Assembly: GCA_029863705.1 (NCBI GenBank)
Contig: JAOTUU010000007.1
Coordinates: 1 to 43,607, forward strand
Origin: Gammaproteobacteria bacterium
GTDB lineage: Bacteria > Pseudomonadota > Gammaproteobacteria > Steroidobacterales > Woeseiaceae
Reading direction: 5' to 3'
DNA length: 43,607 bases
The notes beneath the pieces are model-generated. The model saw only the letters and a list, made by a program, of their open reading frames with translations, had not been told where the DNA came from and searched no databases. Every line of letters starts with the position of its first letter. Within the stretch, counting starts at the first letter, position 1. A program made the translations under genes and the position numbers. Below are positions 1-9,553 of this stretch, in pieces.

Positions 1-309
1 CCCACTTGTTGTCGTTAGCGGTTTTACGTTTGGCATGTCCATGAAACTTGTAATGCCGCCTGCCGCAGCGGCAGCCGATTCCGTCGCGAGATCGCCTTTT
101 GCTGTCAAACCCGGCTCGCGAAAATGTACCTGGTCATCAATCATTCCGGGAATCAGGTAAAAGCCTCGCGCATCGATTACGTCAACATTGTCTGTTGCGG
201 CAATACTACCGGCGATCTTGTCAATTCTGTCGCCGCTAATCAGCACGTCGGCATCACGTATCTCGCCTTCATTGATCAGGCGGGCATTGGTAATCAATAA
301 CTTGTTCAT
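1..309 (-). CDS. pyrC: Dihydroorotase, N-terminal part (runs off the window start)
   Basis: Reverse-strand translation from ATG at 309: MNKLLITNARLINEGEIRDADVLISGDRIDKIAG...GMIDDQVHFREPGLTAKGDLATESAAAAAGGITSFMDMPNVKPLTTTSG; amidohydrolase/dihydroorotase signature. Not in the ORF track because it is truncated. Confidence 0.8.
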   Translation of the reverse strand, partial: MNKLLITNARLINEGEIRDADVLISGDRIDKIAGSIAATDNVDVIDARGFYLIPGMIDDQVHFREPGLTAKGDLATESAAAAAGGITSFMDMPNVKPLTTTSG

Positions 310-471
310 ATGACGATTATGAGAGGGTCGCGCGACAAAAGCCATGCAAGGTCATGTTGAACAAGGCGCTCACTTGTCGTGCTGCCACAGATTTGAAGCT
401 ACGAGGCGAAATTTTGCGAGTGGCGGCCGGGTGTGCGATAACCGCCCTTGCATGACAAAAACGAGCGACAG

Positions 472-1989
472 ATGAGCGATATCAGCTACCCGGAGCGAAT
501 TCGAAATGCGCCAGTTTATGACGTGGCCATCGAGTCGCCGCTCGATTTTGCGCGCAATTTGTCGGCTCGTCTGAATAACCGCATCTGGCTGAAGCGCGAG
601 GACCTGCAACCGGTCTTCTCGTTCAAGTTACGCGGTGCTTACGCCAAACTCGCCTCGTTATCCGATAACGAGCTGGCCAACGGTGTCATCTGCAGCTCCG
701 CCGGCAACCACGCGCAAGGCGTCGCGCTCGCCGCTCAGCGTCGCGGCGTTCGAGCGGTCATCGTCATGCCCGTCACGACGCCATCCATCAAGGTAGACGC
801 CGTGCGTTCTCTGGATGGTGAGGTCGTCTTGTACGGCGATAATTACGACGATGCCTATACACGCGGGCGAGAACTGGAACAGCAACTCGGCCTGGTTTTC
901 ATTCATCCGTTTGACGACCCGGACGTTATTGCCGGCCAGGGCACGATTGCCGTGGAGATCCTCGGGCAAGCCAAGGAAAATATCGATGCCATCTTTGTCC
1001 CGATAGGCGGCGGAGGTCTTATTGCTGGCATTGCCACATACATCAAGTCTGTGAATCCGGACATTCGCATCGTCGGCGTCGAACCCGCCGACTCGGCAGC
1101 GATGCGCGATTCGCTGCAGGCGGGCTACCCGGTTGTTTTGGATCACGTTGGCATTTTTGCGGACGGCGTCGCCGTACGACGCGTGGGCGATGAGACATTT
1201 CGACTATGCCAGAAATCGGTGGATGAGATCGTCACCGTCGACACCGACCAGATCTGCGCGGCCATTCGCGATATCTTTGAGGACACACGATCTATCGTGG
1301 AGCCTGCGGGTGGCCTCGCTGTAGCCGGCGTTAAGAAATACATCGCTCACAACAAGCTCGAGAATCAGTCGATCATCACGATCAATTGCGGTGCTAATGT
1401 GAATTTCGATCGCCTTCGGCATATTGCCGAGCGCGCTGCAGTTGGTGAACAGACAGAAATGTTGCTCGCCGCCGAAATTCCGGAAGAACCAGGCAGCTTT
1501 CGCAACTTTTGCGAAATCATTGGGCGTCGCGGCATTACCGAATTCAACTACCGCTACAGCGACACCAGCACGGCGCACATATTTGTCGGCGTTCAGCTAC
1601 GGCATGGCCTCGAAGAACGCCATCAACTTTTGGCCGAGTTAAGAGATGCTGCTTATCCTGTCGAGGATCTCAGCGATAATGAAATGGTGAAACTGCATGT
1701 ACGCCATATGGTGGGTGGTCGCTCAACCGGGGTAGCCCACGAACGTCTATTTCGCTTTGAATTTCCGGAACGACCGGGCGCACTCCTCGATTTCCTGAAC
1801 GCGATAGGCACCAACTGGAATATCAGCTTGTTCCACTACCGCAACCATGGCTCGGATTACGGCCGAATCCTCGCAGGCATAGACGTGCCCGAAGAGGAAA
1901 CTGCGGAACTGGAAGCGCATCTTGCCGACCTCGGCTACCCGTACTGGGAAGAAAGCGACAACCCTGCTTACGCCATATTCCTGTCCTGA
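472..1989 (+). CDS. ilvA: Threonine dehydratase (biosynthetic, PLP fold plus C-terminal ACT-like regulatory domains)
   Basis: [57 protein letters not shown] (PLP Lys motif), [20 protein letters not shown]-terminal tandem ACT-like segments. Start placed at internal ATG 472 rather than 448. Confidence 0.92.
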   Translation: MSDISYPERIRNAPVYDVAIESPLDFARNLSARLNNRIWLKREDLQPVFSFKLRGAYAKLASLSDNELANGVICSSAGNHAQGVALAAQRRGVRAVIVMPVTTPSIKVDAVRSLDGEVVLYGDNYDDAYTRGRELEQQLGLVFIHPFDDPDVIAGQGTIAVEILGQAKENIDAIFVPIGGGGLIAGIATYIKSVNPDIRIVGVEPADSAAMRDSLQAGYPVVLDHVGIFADGVAVRRVGDETFRLCQKSVDEIVTVDTDQICAAIRDIFEDTRSIVEPAGGLAVAGVKKYIAHNKLENQSIITINCGANVNFDRLRHIAERAAVGEQTEMLLAAEIPEEPGSFRNFCEIIGRRGITEFNYRYSDTSTAHIFVGVQLRHGLEERHQLLAELRDAAYPVEDLSDNEMVKLHVRHMVGGRSTGVAHERLFRFEFPERPGALLDFLNAIGTNWNISLFHYRNHGSDYGRILAGIDVPEEETAELEAHLADLGYPYWEESDNPAYAIFLS

Positions 1990-2157
1990 CGTCGTCTTCC
2001 AGCACGCTGTTTTCGGTATATGCGCTGCCATTATTCCATTTTCATCGCAACCAATCGGCCCCGCCGGGCATCAGAGGTATGTAACAACGCCACGGTGAAG
2101 ACGAGATTCGCGTAACAAACTAATTAAATCCCTTATGCTGTTTGTTTCGTAATATTT

Positions 2158-2189
2158 GGCGGTGACCTCACAGTCACCGCCATTTTTTT
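2158..2189 (+). terminator. Intrinsic terminator downstream of ilvA
   Basis: Perfect 9-bp stem GGCGGTGAC-CTCACA-GTCACCGCC followed by ATTTTTTT. Confidence 0.85.
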
Positions 2190-4287
2190 ACCACATTTCG
2201 CGCAACCGGGTAGCAACATCCAGCTGCTTGCCGGAAACAACCACTCGCTGACTGACACCTGCCTCAGCGCGTCCATGAAAACAGGTGACCAGTGTTTTTA
2301 ACATCCCGTCTGTAAGAAAACGGCTGCGCGCACCATAGACATGCTTGTCACCATCGCGCCGTTGCTGCGTGACGTGATACTTGAGAGGTGCAATCAGGGC
2401 GAGCGACTGTTTGGCGCGCGTCATCGCAACGTACAAGAGGCGCCGCTCCTCTTCGATCATCTCGGGTTTTCCTGTTGCGAATTCCGAAGGAAAAACGCCG
2501 TCTGAAACATTCAGGATATAGACGGCATCCCACTCCTGCCCCTTGGCGGAGTGCACGGTCGATAACACCAGGTAGTCTTCGTCCAGCAAAGGGTCGCCGG
2601 CCAGATCGCCCGCCGCACTTGGCGGATCGAGTGTCAATTCAGTCAGGAATCGCTCACGCGTCGGATAGCGACCGGAAATCTGCTCGAGTTGTTCGAGGTC
2701 CGCCTCACGAGTGTCGAGACCGTCATACAGACGTTCGAGCTGCGGCTGATACCACCGCCGAACCTGTGTGAACTGTGCTTGCCAGCCGCTATCGCTGGTC
2801 TCCGCCGCCGACAACGATTCCATCAACTGGCAAAAGCCCTGCCAGTCATTGCGGGTTGCCGACGGTGGGCGGAATTCACGCAGTGAGCAGAAACTGAATT
2901 CATTGAGCGCCAGATATTCGTAGCCGCGGGAGGCGTAGGCCGGTCCCATACCTGGCAGTAATTTCAGAACCCGAAACGCCGCCACTTCATTTTTCGGGTT
3001 CTCGGCCCACTTGAGAACGGATAGAACGTCTTTTACGTGCCCGGCCTCAAGGAACTTCAGACCGCCATATTTCACGTAAGGGATTTTTCGCCGCACAAGT
3101 TCGAGCTCGAGCCTGTCACTGTGATGTGAACCACGAAACAAGACGGCCTGATCCATGAGCTGCATTCCCATCTCACGATTTTCAAGAATCGACTCTACAA
3201 CGTACTCAGCTTCGGCATCGCTGTCTTCGACCGTGACATAGTGCGGCTTGTCGCCATGCTTGCTGTTGGAATACAGGTTCTTGCGATATTGCCGCTCACT
3301 TTCGGCAATCAGAAAGTTTGCGGAGTCGAGAATGGGCTGGCTGGATCGATAATTTTCTTCGAGCGAAACAACTTGCGCTGTTGGCATGAACTGATCAGGG
3401 AAGCCGAGGATGTTCTCCACCTCTGCTGCCCGAAATGAGTAAATCGACTGCGCATCGTCTCCAACAACCGTGACACCTGTGCCGTCCGGCTTCAGGGCCC
3501 GTAGTATTTGCGCTTGCACCAGATTGGTGTCCTGGTATTCGTCCACAAGCACATGGTCAAACCAGGATCCAATCTCCGCTGCAAATTCGTCATCCGCGAC
3601 GAGGTGGCTCCAGTACAGCAGCAAGTCGTCATAATCGAGTGCCTGGATATTTTGCTTGCGCTCGACGTAGTGACGAAACAGCTCCCGTAACTCCGGCTCC
3701 CAGTCCGCACACCACGGGTAGGTTTCATTCAAAACATCGAGCAGTGGCTTCTGCGAATTAACACATCGCGAGTAAATTGCCAGGCAAGTGTCTTTCTTGG
3801 GAAAACGGCGCGACTTTTTTGAAAGTGCCAGCTCATGCCTGGCAACATCGATCAGGTCTGCTGCATCGCCTCTGTCGAGCACCGAAAAACCGGGATCGAG
3901 ATTGAGGTTGGCCGCAAATTGCCGGAGCAGGCGATTCGCGACGGAGTGAAACGTGCCAGACCATGGAAGTACGCCAGCCGCGACAAGTTTCGTCCTGCCG
4001 CCATCAAGCATTCGCCGGACAATGCTATCGACACGACGCGTCATCTCCTGCGCTGCCCGCCGAGTAAACGTCAGCAGCAGAATGCGTTCGGGGCTCACGC
4101 CCTGGATGACCAGATGCGCCACGCGATGCGCAAGCGTCATGGTCTTGCCGGTGCCTGCTCCGGCAATAATAAGGAGAGGACCCGCTTGAAAGGAGCTGTC
4201 AGCTGGCTTTACGCCGTATGCAGCCGCCTGGCGCTGTGCCGGGTTCAGCAAATCCAGATAGTCATCAGTACGCTCAGCTGCTTGCAC
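2188..4287 (-). CDS. UvrD/Rep/PcrA-family ATP-dependent DNA helicase (SF1)
   Basis: 699 aa with GAGTGKT, LTFTRRAAQEM, VDEYQDTN, VVGDDAQSIYSFRAA, ENYRSS, STVHSAKGQEWD, LLYVAMTRAK motifs. GTG start. Confidence 0.9.
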   Translation of the reverse strand: MQAAERTDDYLDLLNPAQRQAAAYGVKPADSSFQAGPLLIIAGAGTGKTMTLAHRVAHLVIQGVSPERILLLTFTRRAAQEMTRRVDSIVRRMLDGGRTKLVAAGVLPWSGTFHSVANRLLRQFAANLNLDPGFSVLDRGDAADLIDVARHELALSKKSRRFPKKDTCLAIYSRCVNSQKPLLDVLNETYPWCADWEPELRELFRHYVERKQNIQALDYDDLLLYWSHLVADDEFAAEIGSWFDHVLVDEYQDTNLVQAQILRALKPDGTGVTVVGDDAQSIYSFRAAEVENILGFPDQFMPTAQVVSLEENYRSSQPILDSANFLIAESERQYRKNLYSNSKHGDKPHYVTVEDSDAEAEYVVESILENREMGMQLMDQAVLFRGSHHSDRLELELVRRKIPYVKYGGLKFLEAGHVKDVLSVLKWAENPKNEVAAFRVLKLLPGMGPAYASRGYEYLALNEFSFCSLREFRPPSATRNDWQGFCQLMESLSAAETSDSGWQAQFTQVRRWYQPQLERLYDGLDTREADLEQLEQISGRYPTRERFLTELTLDPPSAAGDLAGDPLLDEDYLVLSTVHSAKGQEWDAVYILNVSDGVFPSEFATGKPEMIEEERRLLYVAMTRAKQSLALIAPLKYHVTQQRRDGDKHVYGARSRFLTDGMLKTLVTCFHGRAEAGVSQRVVVSGKQLDVATRLREMW

Positions 4288-4307
4288 GCCCGCACTCCAC
4301 CCTAAAG

Positions 4308-4327
4308 ATATGTATTTTTATACAGTA
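4308..4327 (-). promoter_or_regulatory. Candidate LexA (SOS) box upstream of the helicase gene
   Basis: Reverse strand TACTGTATAAAAATACATAT, compared with consensus TACTGTATATATATACAGTA; left half perfect, right half CAT instead of CAG; about 20 nt upstream of the helicase start. Confidence 0.45.
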
Positions 4328-4610
4328 CTGGATGTATTTACAAGGGTCGGATGCCTGTTGATGAAAGTCGAACGGGTATCACCCCGGCCATGCAGACGAA
4401 AAAAAACATCGGATCGGCCGACTTTTCCTATTCATTGATCGAATAGTCGACACCACGAACGCGCAGACGAACGACTCGTCGCAGTCGGATAGCCTGATAG
4501 ACATCAGTGACTGTGATCACGCCCACAACGAGCTAACACGGGTACAGTGTAGTCTGTTTGTATAGAATCCCGCATACTCCGACTGCTTTTCTACCAATCA
4601 AAATGGCTGC

Positions 4611-6974
4611 ATGACGTACGACATCGCACTTGTCCTTGGCATTCTTGTCGTCTCGCTGATTCTGTTTATCAGCGAAGTCATCCGCATGGATCTTGTCGCC
4701 TTGCTTGTGCTCGGCGCGCTGGCTATTACCGGACTCGTTGACTCCAATCAGGCTTTCGCGGGTTTCTCGAATAGCGCCGTCATCACCGTCTGGGCAATGT
4801 TCATCCTCAGCGAAGGCCTCACCCGAACCGGTATCGCGGACATCATAGGCCGCCAGGTCATGCGCATTGCAGGGCGCCGCGAGTTCGCGATGATCCTGGT
4901 TATCATGATTACCGGCGCCGTGCTTTCCGCCTTCATGAATAACATTGGCGTTGCGGCACTGATGTTGCCGGTCGTCGTCGAAGTGTCGCGACGCACCCGA
5001 ATTCCTGCCTCCAGGCTGCTGATGCCACTTGCGTACTCAACATTACTGGGCGGCCTCACAACCCTGATTGGCACACCGCCAAACCTGCTCATCAGCGAAT
5101 CCCTGGTGCTGGGTGGATACGCACCGTTCAAGCTATTCGATTTCACGCCCATGGGCGGCGCCGTCATGGTTATTGGTGTGTTGTTTGTCGCACTATTCGG
5201 CAGATTCTTGCTGCCGAAGAAACGGGCAGAGCACGGCAAACACGTCAGTCAGCGCAGCTTACGTGCGCGTTACAAGCTGCACGAACGGACGTTCATGCTG
5301 CGAGTACCGACAAGCTCAATACTTGTGGGCAAGACCCTTGCCGACAGCCGCATTGGCACCTCGACCGGCCTGATTATCCTCGCGGTTGTTCGACAGGGTC
5401 GTAGCAAACCCTTGCCCGGCAGGCAGACGGTTCTGCGCGGTGGTGATGGCATCCTTGTGCAAGGCCGCATCGATCAGTTTCGTGAGTTGCGGCGCTGGTC
5501 AGATCTCGTCATCGAACGCGAAGCGCCAGTTTTGAAGTCTATGGTCGCTGAGAAGCTCGCCTACGCTGAAGTGACGATTACCGACACCTCACCACTCGTA
5601 TCTGAGCTCGTACGCCACGCAAATTTTCGTTCGCGCTTCAACGTCTCTGTTGTCGGCGTAAGGCGCAGAGATCAGTACCGCCTCACGAACCTTGCCTATG
5701 TCCCATTGCGCAAGGGCGAACGAGTATTGGTCCACGGAGAAGTCGACGCGGTCGCGCAGCTGGAGAAGTTTTCGGATTTCTCGGAAGTTGAGATCCTCTC
5801 ACCTGAGCGGCTTGATGAGGTCTACCGTACCGACGAGCGGATGTTTGTTGTGCGCCTGCCCAAGGAGAGCGAACTCGCCAATGCCACTTTAAGCAAGCGC
5901 CGCTTGTCCGATGTTTTCGATTTTCGCGTGGTGGCCGTTTTCCGCGAGGGTTCGCTTACGGTCATGCCACAAGCGGATGACGATCTCCTGGGCGGAGACC
6001 TGATACTCATTGAGGGTCAGCCGACAGACCTGGATGTATTGCGCGGGCTGCAGGAACTTGAGATAGAGACCAGTGTTTCACCGAACCTCGGAGCGCTCGA
6101 GTCCGAGCGCCTGACACTGATGGATGCAACGTTGGATCCGCGCACGAGCCTGGCCGGTCGAACAGTCGGTGAACTTAATTTTCGGGAGCGTTACGGCATC
6201 GAGCTCGCAGGCATCTGGCGCGAAGGTGAAACCGTCGGCACCGAGTTAGCCGATGAACGTTTACAAATTGGCGATGCGTTACTCTTGCTGGGTCCCCGTG
6301 ACCGTTTGCAATTGCTGTCCGCTGAATCCGACTTTCTTATTCTGACCCCACTGGGTCAGGAGCCACCCGACACGCGGCGCGCTCCCCTCGCAGCGGCCAT
6401 AATGCTGGGCGTTGTGCTCGCGGTGATGCTCGGCTATGCACCCATTGCAGTGGCCGCTGTCATCGGTGGCACCGTCATGGTGTTAACCGGCTGCCTCAAT
6501 ATGGAACAGGCTTATCGCGCCATCGACTGGCGAGCGATATTCCTCATAGCCGGTATGTTGCCATTGGGCACCGCGATGCAGGATTCCGGCGCGGCAATGT
6601 ACCTTGCAAACCAGGTGATGGCATTCCTTGGCGACGCTGGTCCGTGGCCGGTTATTATGGGTCTGTATATCCTGACGGCTATGGCGACAATGATCATTCC
6701 TACTGCCGCACTGGTTGTACTGATGTCGCCTATCGTGCTCTCAGCGATGGGCGATATGGGGCTGCAACCCGAGACCGCGATGATGGCCGTTGCGATGGCT
6801 GCCTCGGCAAGTTTCACGAGCCCAATATCACATCCGGCTAACATTCTTGTAATGGGTCCCGGTGGCTACCGCTTCGTAGATTATCTCAAGGTCGGTGTGC
6901 CGCTGACCATTGTCGTATTTATTGCGGTCATGTTTCTGTTGCCCATAATATGGCCGCTGCAGGCCATTCAGTAG
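4611..6974 (+). CDS. SLC13/ArsB-NhaD-type permease with central RCK_C (TrkA_C) domains
   Basis: 787 aa; hydrophobic halves flanking a soluble region of about 380 aa; GTPPNLLISE motif typical of the SLC13/CitMHS family; RCK_C-like repeats in the central region. Confidence 0.85.
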   Translation: MTYDIALVLGILVVSLILFISEVIRMDLVALLVLGALAITGLVDSNQAFAGFSNSAVITVWAMFILSEGLTRTGIADIIGRQVMRIAGRREFAMILVIMITGAVLSAFMNNIGVAALMLPVVVEVSRRTRIPASRLLMPLAYSTLLGGLTTLIGTPPNLLISESLVLGGYAPFKLFDFTPMGGAVMVIGVLFVALFGRFLLPKKRAEHGKHVSQRSLRARYKLHERTFMLRVPTSSILVGKTLADSRIGTSTGLIILAVVRQGRSKPLPGRQTVLRGGDGILVQGRIDQFRELRRWSDLVIEREAPVLKSMVAEKLAYAEVTITDTSPLVSELVRHANFRSRFNVSVVGVRRRDQYRLTNLAYVPLRKGERVLVHGEVDAVAQLEKFSDFSEVEILSPERLDEVYRTDERMFVVRLPKESELANATLSKRRLSDVFDFRVVAVFREGSLTVMPQADDDLLGGDLILIEGQPTDLDVLRGLQELEIETSVSPNLGALESERLTLMDATLDPRTSLAGRTVGELNFRERYGIELAGIWREGETVGTELADERLQIGDALLLLGPRDRLQLLSAESDFLILTPLGQEPPDTRRAPLAAAIMLGVVLAVMLGYAPIAVAAVIGGTVMVLTGCLNMEQAYRAIDWRAIFLIAGMLPLGTAMQDSGAAMYLANQVMAFLGDAGPWPVIMGLYILTAMATMIIPTAALVVLMSPIVLSAMGDMGLQPETAMMAVAMAASASFTSPISHPANILVMGPGGYRFVDYLKVGVPLTIVVFIAVMFLLPIIWPLQAIQ

Positions 6975-6986
6975 GACGACTCCAGC

Positions 6987-8201
6987 GTGACAGAAACCAT
7001 TGCGATCGTCGGTGCCGGCCACGCGGCGGGCCAGGCCATTGCAACGCTAATTCAAAAAAAGTTCGACGGGCGAATTGTACTCATTGGGGACGAGCCGTAC
7101 TTGCCGTACCAGCGTCCTCCGCTATCGAAAAAGTATCTTGCGGGTGAGCTAGCGACCGAACGCCTGTACGTAAAACCCGCGGCCTTTTATGACGATGCGC
7201 AAATTGAGTTGCGATTGAATACGCATGTTTGCAACATAGACCGCGGCGCACGACAGCTAACGACCAATGACGATGGCGAAGTCGCCTACGACAAACTCAT
7301 CCTGGCACTGGGTTCGCGTGTTCGAAAATTGCAAGTCAAGGGCAGCGAGCTCGAGGGCATTCACTATCTGCGGGGTATAGCTGATGTCGATGCAATCCGT
7401 GCGGCTGCATCCACAGGTGAGCGTGTTGTAATCGTGGGCGCTGGTTATATCGGCCTGGAGGTGGCCGCCGTGTGTCGTCAGCGGGGTCTGGACGTCACTG
7501 TAATAGAAATGGCTGAGCGTGTAATGAGCCGCGTTGTGTCGTCGGAGGTATCGGACTTTTATCAAAAAACGCACAACAGTCATGGCGTCAAACTGATGCT
7601 CTCAACTGGCCTCAGCAGCTTCCATGGCAATGGCAAGGTGCACTCCGTCATGACCAGCGATGGACAAACATTGGCAGCCGATTTTGTCGTCATTGGTGTT
7701 GGCATTTTGCCCAATGTCGAGCTCGCCGAATCCGCCGGTCTCGAGGTTAACGACGGTATCGTCGTTGACGACCAATGCCGAACGTCGGATTCGAACATCT
7801 ATGCTGTTGGTGATTGCACTTCACACCCTAACGCAATTTACGATATGCAATTGCGACTTGAGTCGGTGCACAACGCCCTTGAACAAGCGAAAACCGCCGC
7901 CAGCAATATTTGCGGTGTGGAAAAGCACTACTCACAGGTGCCGTGGTTCTGGTCCGACCAGTACGAGCTCAAGCTTCAGATCGCAGGGCTATCTCAGGGT
8001 TACGATAGGGCGATTTTGCGAGGTGACCCCGAAAGCGAGAGTTTCTCTTGTTTGTATCTGAAGGACGGCATACTCATCGCGGTCGACGCCATCAATGCGC
8101 CGAAGGACTTTCTGCAGTCAAAAGTGTTGATCGCCGAACGCGCACGAATCGACCCTCAACTATTGGCCAACGCTGACGTCGCGCTCAAGGATCTGAGCTA
8201 G
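6987..8201 (+). CDS. FAD-dependent NAD(P)H reductase (ferredoxin/rubredoxin reductase family)
   Basis: IVGAGHAAGQA dinucleotide-binding motif, LPYQRPPLSKKYL, VVIVGAGYIGLEVAAV, IYAVGDC; GTG start 12 bp after the permease stop. Confidence 0.85.
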   Translation: MTETIAIVGAGHAAGQAIATLIQKKFDGRIVLIGDEPYLPYQRPPLSKKYLAGELATERLYVKPAAFYDDAQIELRLNTHVCNIDRGARQLTTNDDGEVAYDKLILALGSRVRKLQVKGSELEGIHYLRGIADVDAIRAAASTGERVVIVGAGYIGLEVAAVCRQRGLDVTVIEMAERVMSRVVSSEVSDFYQKTHNSHGVKLMLSTGLSSFHGNGKVHSVMTSDGQTLAADFVVIGVGILPNVELAESAGLEVNDGIVVDDQCRTSDSNIYAVGDCTSHPNAIYDMQLRLESVHNALEQAKTAASNICGVEKHYSQVPWFWSDQYELKLQIAGLSQGYDRAILRGDPESESFSCLYLKDGILIAVDAINAPKDFLQSKVLIAERARIDPQLLANADVALKDLS

Positions 8202-8889
8202 CCTCCAGTTCCGCGCGCGGAATTTCGATCGACAATTCGCCGTCGACGGCGACCGGCCCAAGCTCCACCGAATACGCTTTCGCACTGAGCGCCTCGACTC
8301 CTTCAGACCTGAGCCCTGCGAATTCGCCGCTGCCGCCGGCCACGCTTGCCGTTCCCAGCGCACCGGGTCCCGCCGTAACATCGCCTCGCCATATTCCACG
8401 CCAGCTGTCGGCTGAGCTCCAGTACGCAGGAATAACGATTTCACGGAAGTAACTCCAGAGGTTCTCGCTCTGTGCGACGAACAAGCTGCCGCGCTCGGGC
8501 ATGTAGATATGCCAAACGCTGTCAACAATCGCCTGCCCGTTCAGGATGTTCGTACTTTCCGAGTCAGACGAGAACTTGATGCCGATTCCGGCAGCTTGTC
8601 CACGACTATCAGTCAGGACTGTCGCTAACGCCCGGGTCTTGCGAATCGGCGCTTCCCACAATTGCAAAACCTTGGCTGGGTGAGGATCGATTCTCGACTC
8701 ACCGTCATTGGTATAAATGAGCATATCTTGTACAGCGGCCGAATAACCGAGCTTGACGACATCGTTGTCGGTCACCGTTATTGGCGACAAGCGCTGCTGC
8801 GCCATGAACGGGTTGAAGTACAGCAAGCCAAGGAATACAACTGCTCCGACGGCCATCCCGACTATCAATGCGAACAAGTACTTAATCAC
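8185..8889 (-). CDS. Hypothetical membrane-anchored protein (paralogue of the upstream neighbour)
   Basis: 234 aa ORF with N-terminal TM segment (MIKYLFALIVGMAVGAVVFLGLLYF); start overlaps the stop of the next gene (4 bp); segment SVWHIYMPERGSLFVAQSE resembles the neighbour's EWVLHLPARGSIYVSMQPE. Confidence 0.7.
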   Translation of the reverse strand: MIKYLFALIVGMAVGAVVFLGLLYFNPFMAQQRLSPITVTDNDVVKLGYSAAVQDMLIYTNDGESRIDPHPAKVLQLWEAPIRKTRALATVLTDSRGQAAGIGIKFSSDSESTNILNGQAIVDSVWHIYMPERGSLFVAQSENLWSYFREIVIPAYWSSADSWRGIWRGDVTAGPGALGTASVAGGSGEFAGLRSEGVEALSAKAYSVELGPVAVDGELSIEIPRAELEASSDP

Positions 8890-9458
8890 AATTCTTCCCG
8901 CTGGGCGACGAGAGCCGTGATGAGCTCGATGCGGCCTGCCGGGGCATCGACAGATTCCGTCGTGTCCGCTACCCAGCGTTCGGATATTGCACCGCGCATA
9001 AGGTCAAATTCACGAGTGCCCGACTGCAACGTCCCGACTCGATTGCCACCCTCTTGAGGCTCCGGCTGCATCGAAACGTAAATCGAACCACGAGCCGGCA
9101 GGTGAAGGACCCATTCAATCACGTCGCCCGGAATATCGTCATTAGCCGCCATTCTGCTGGCAACGCCTACGACAACGTCCTTGGTATTGCGGATCTTGAA
9201 AAGCTCGACGCGCAGATTGGCAAATTCTTCGTCGTCCGGCCACTGCAACCCTGGTGGCAACGGAGTCTGTTGCGATGGCGCGCCTATCAGAATGCGATCC
9301 ATGGGCACGTTGGCATAGAAAGTCTCGGTGTTGCCCTGATTCGGCTGCACAACGACCAGCGATTGTTCCCGGCTCTGGTCAACCACGGGCACATAGTACA
9401 GGCCAGCAGCTGCAGCCACGATGCCCAGCAAGATTCCTGCAATAAAAGTCTTAAACAT
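8886..9458 (-). CDS. Hypothetical membrane-anchored protein
   Basis: MFKTFIAGILLGIVAAAAGLYYVPVVDQSREQSLVVVQPNQG...; start placed at internal ATG 9458 because TM anchor begins there. Confidence 0.7.
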   Translation of the reverse strand: MFKTFIAGILLGIVAAAAGLYYVPVVDQSREQSLVVVQPNQGNTETFYANVPMDRILIGAPSQQTPLPPGLQWPDDEEFANLRVELFKIRNTKDVVVGVASRMAANDDIPGDVIEWVLHLPARGSIYVSMQPEPQEGGNRVGTLQSGTREFDLMRGAISERWVADTTESVDAPAGRIELITALVAQREEL

Positions 9459-9553
9459 ATTGAGGAGTTTAGTTAAATTGGCGTTACGGTCATACTCCTC
9501 ACTACCAATTTGTGACAGACCGCACAACACAAGGCCTCGAATACGGCATCAAA

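Noticed and set aside
175-309. Possible inactivated dihydroorotase because the first metal-ligand His of DxHxH is Gln (DDQVHFREPG)
   Set aside because: I recall this DDQVHFREPG form in other annotated dihydroorotases; not good evidence for loss of function.
4748-5239. Long antisense ORFs such as 4748..5239 (-), 658..1146 (-), 36513..37226 (-), 34674..35402 (+), 33780..34490 (+)
   Set aside because: All lie opposite genes with clear family motifs, and their translations are Arg/Ser/Ala-rich and low complexity, as expected for shadow ORFs in GC-rich DNA.
9462-9500. GAGGAGT...ACTCCTC inverted repeat and a 6-codon upstream mini-ORF before the 8886..9458 gene
   Set aside because: The arms are short (7 bp) with a loop of about 25 nt and partly coincide with purine-rich ribosome-binding-like sequence; could easily be chance.
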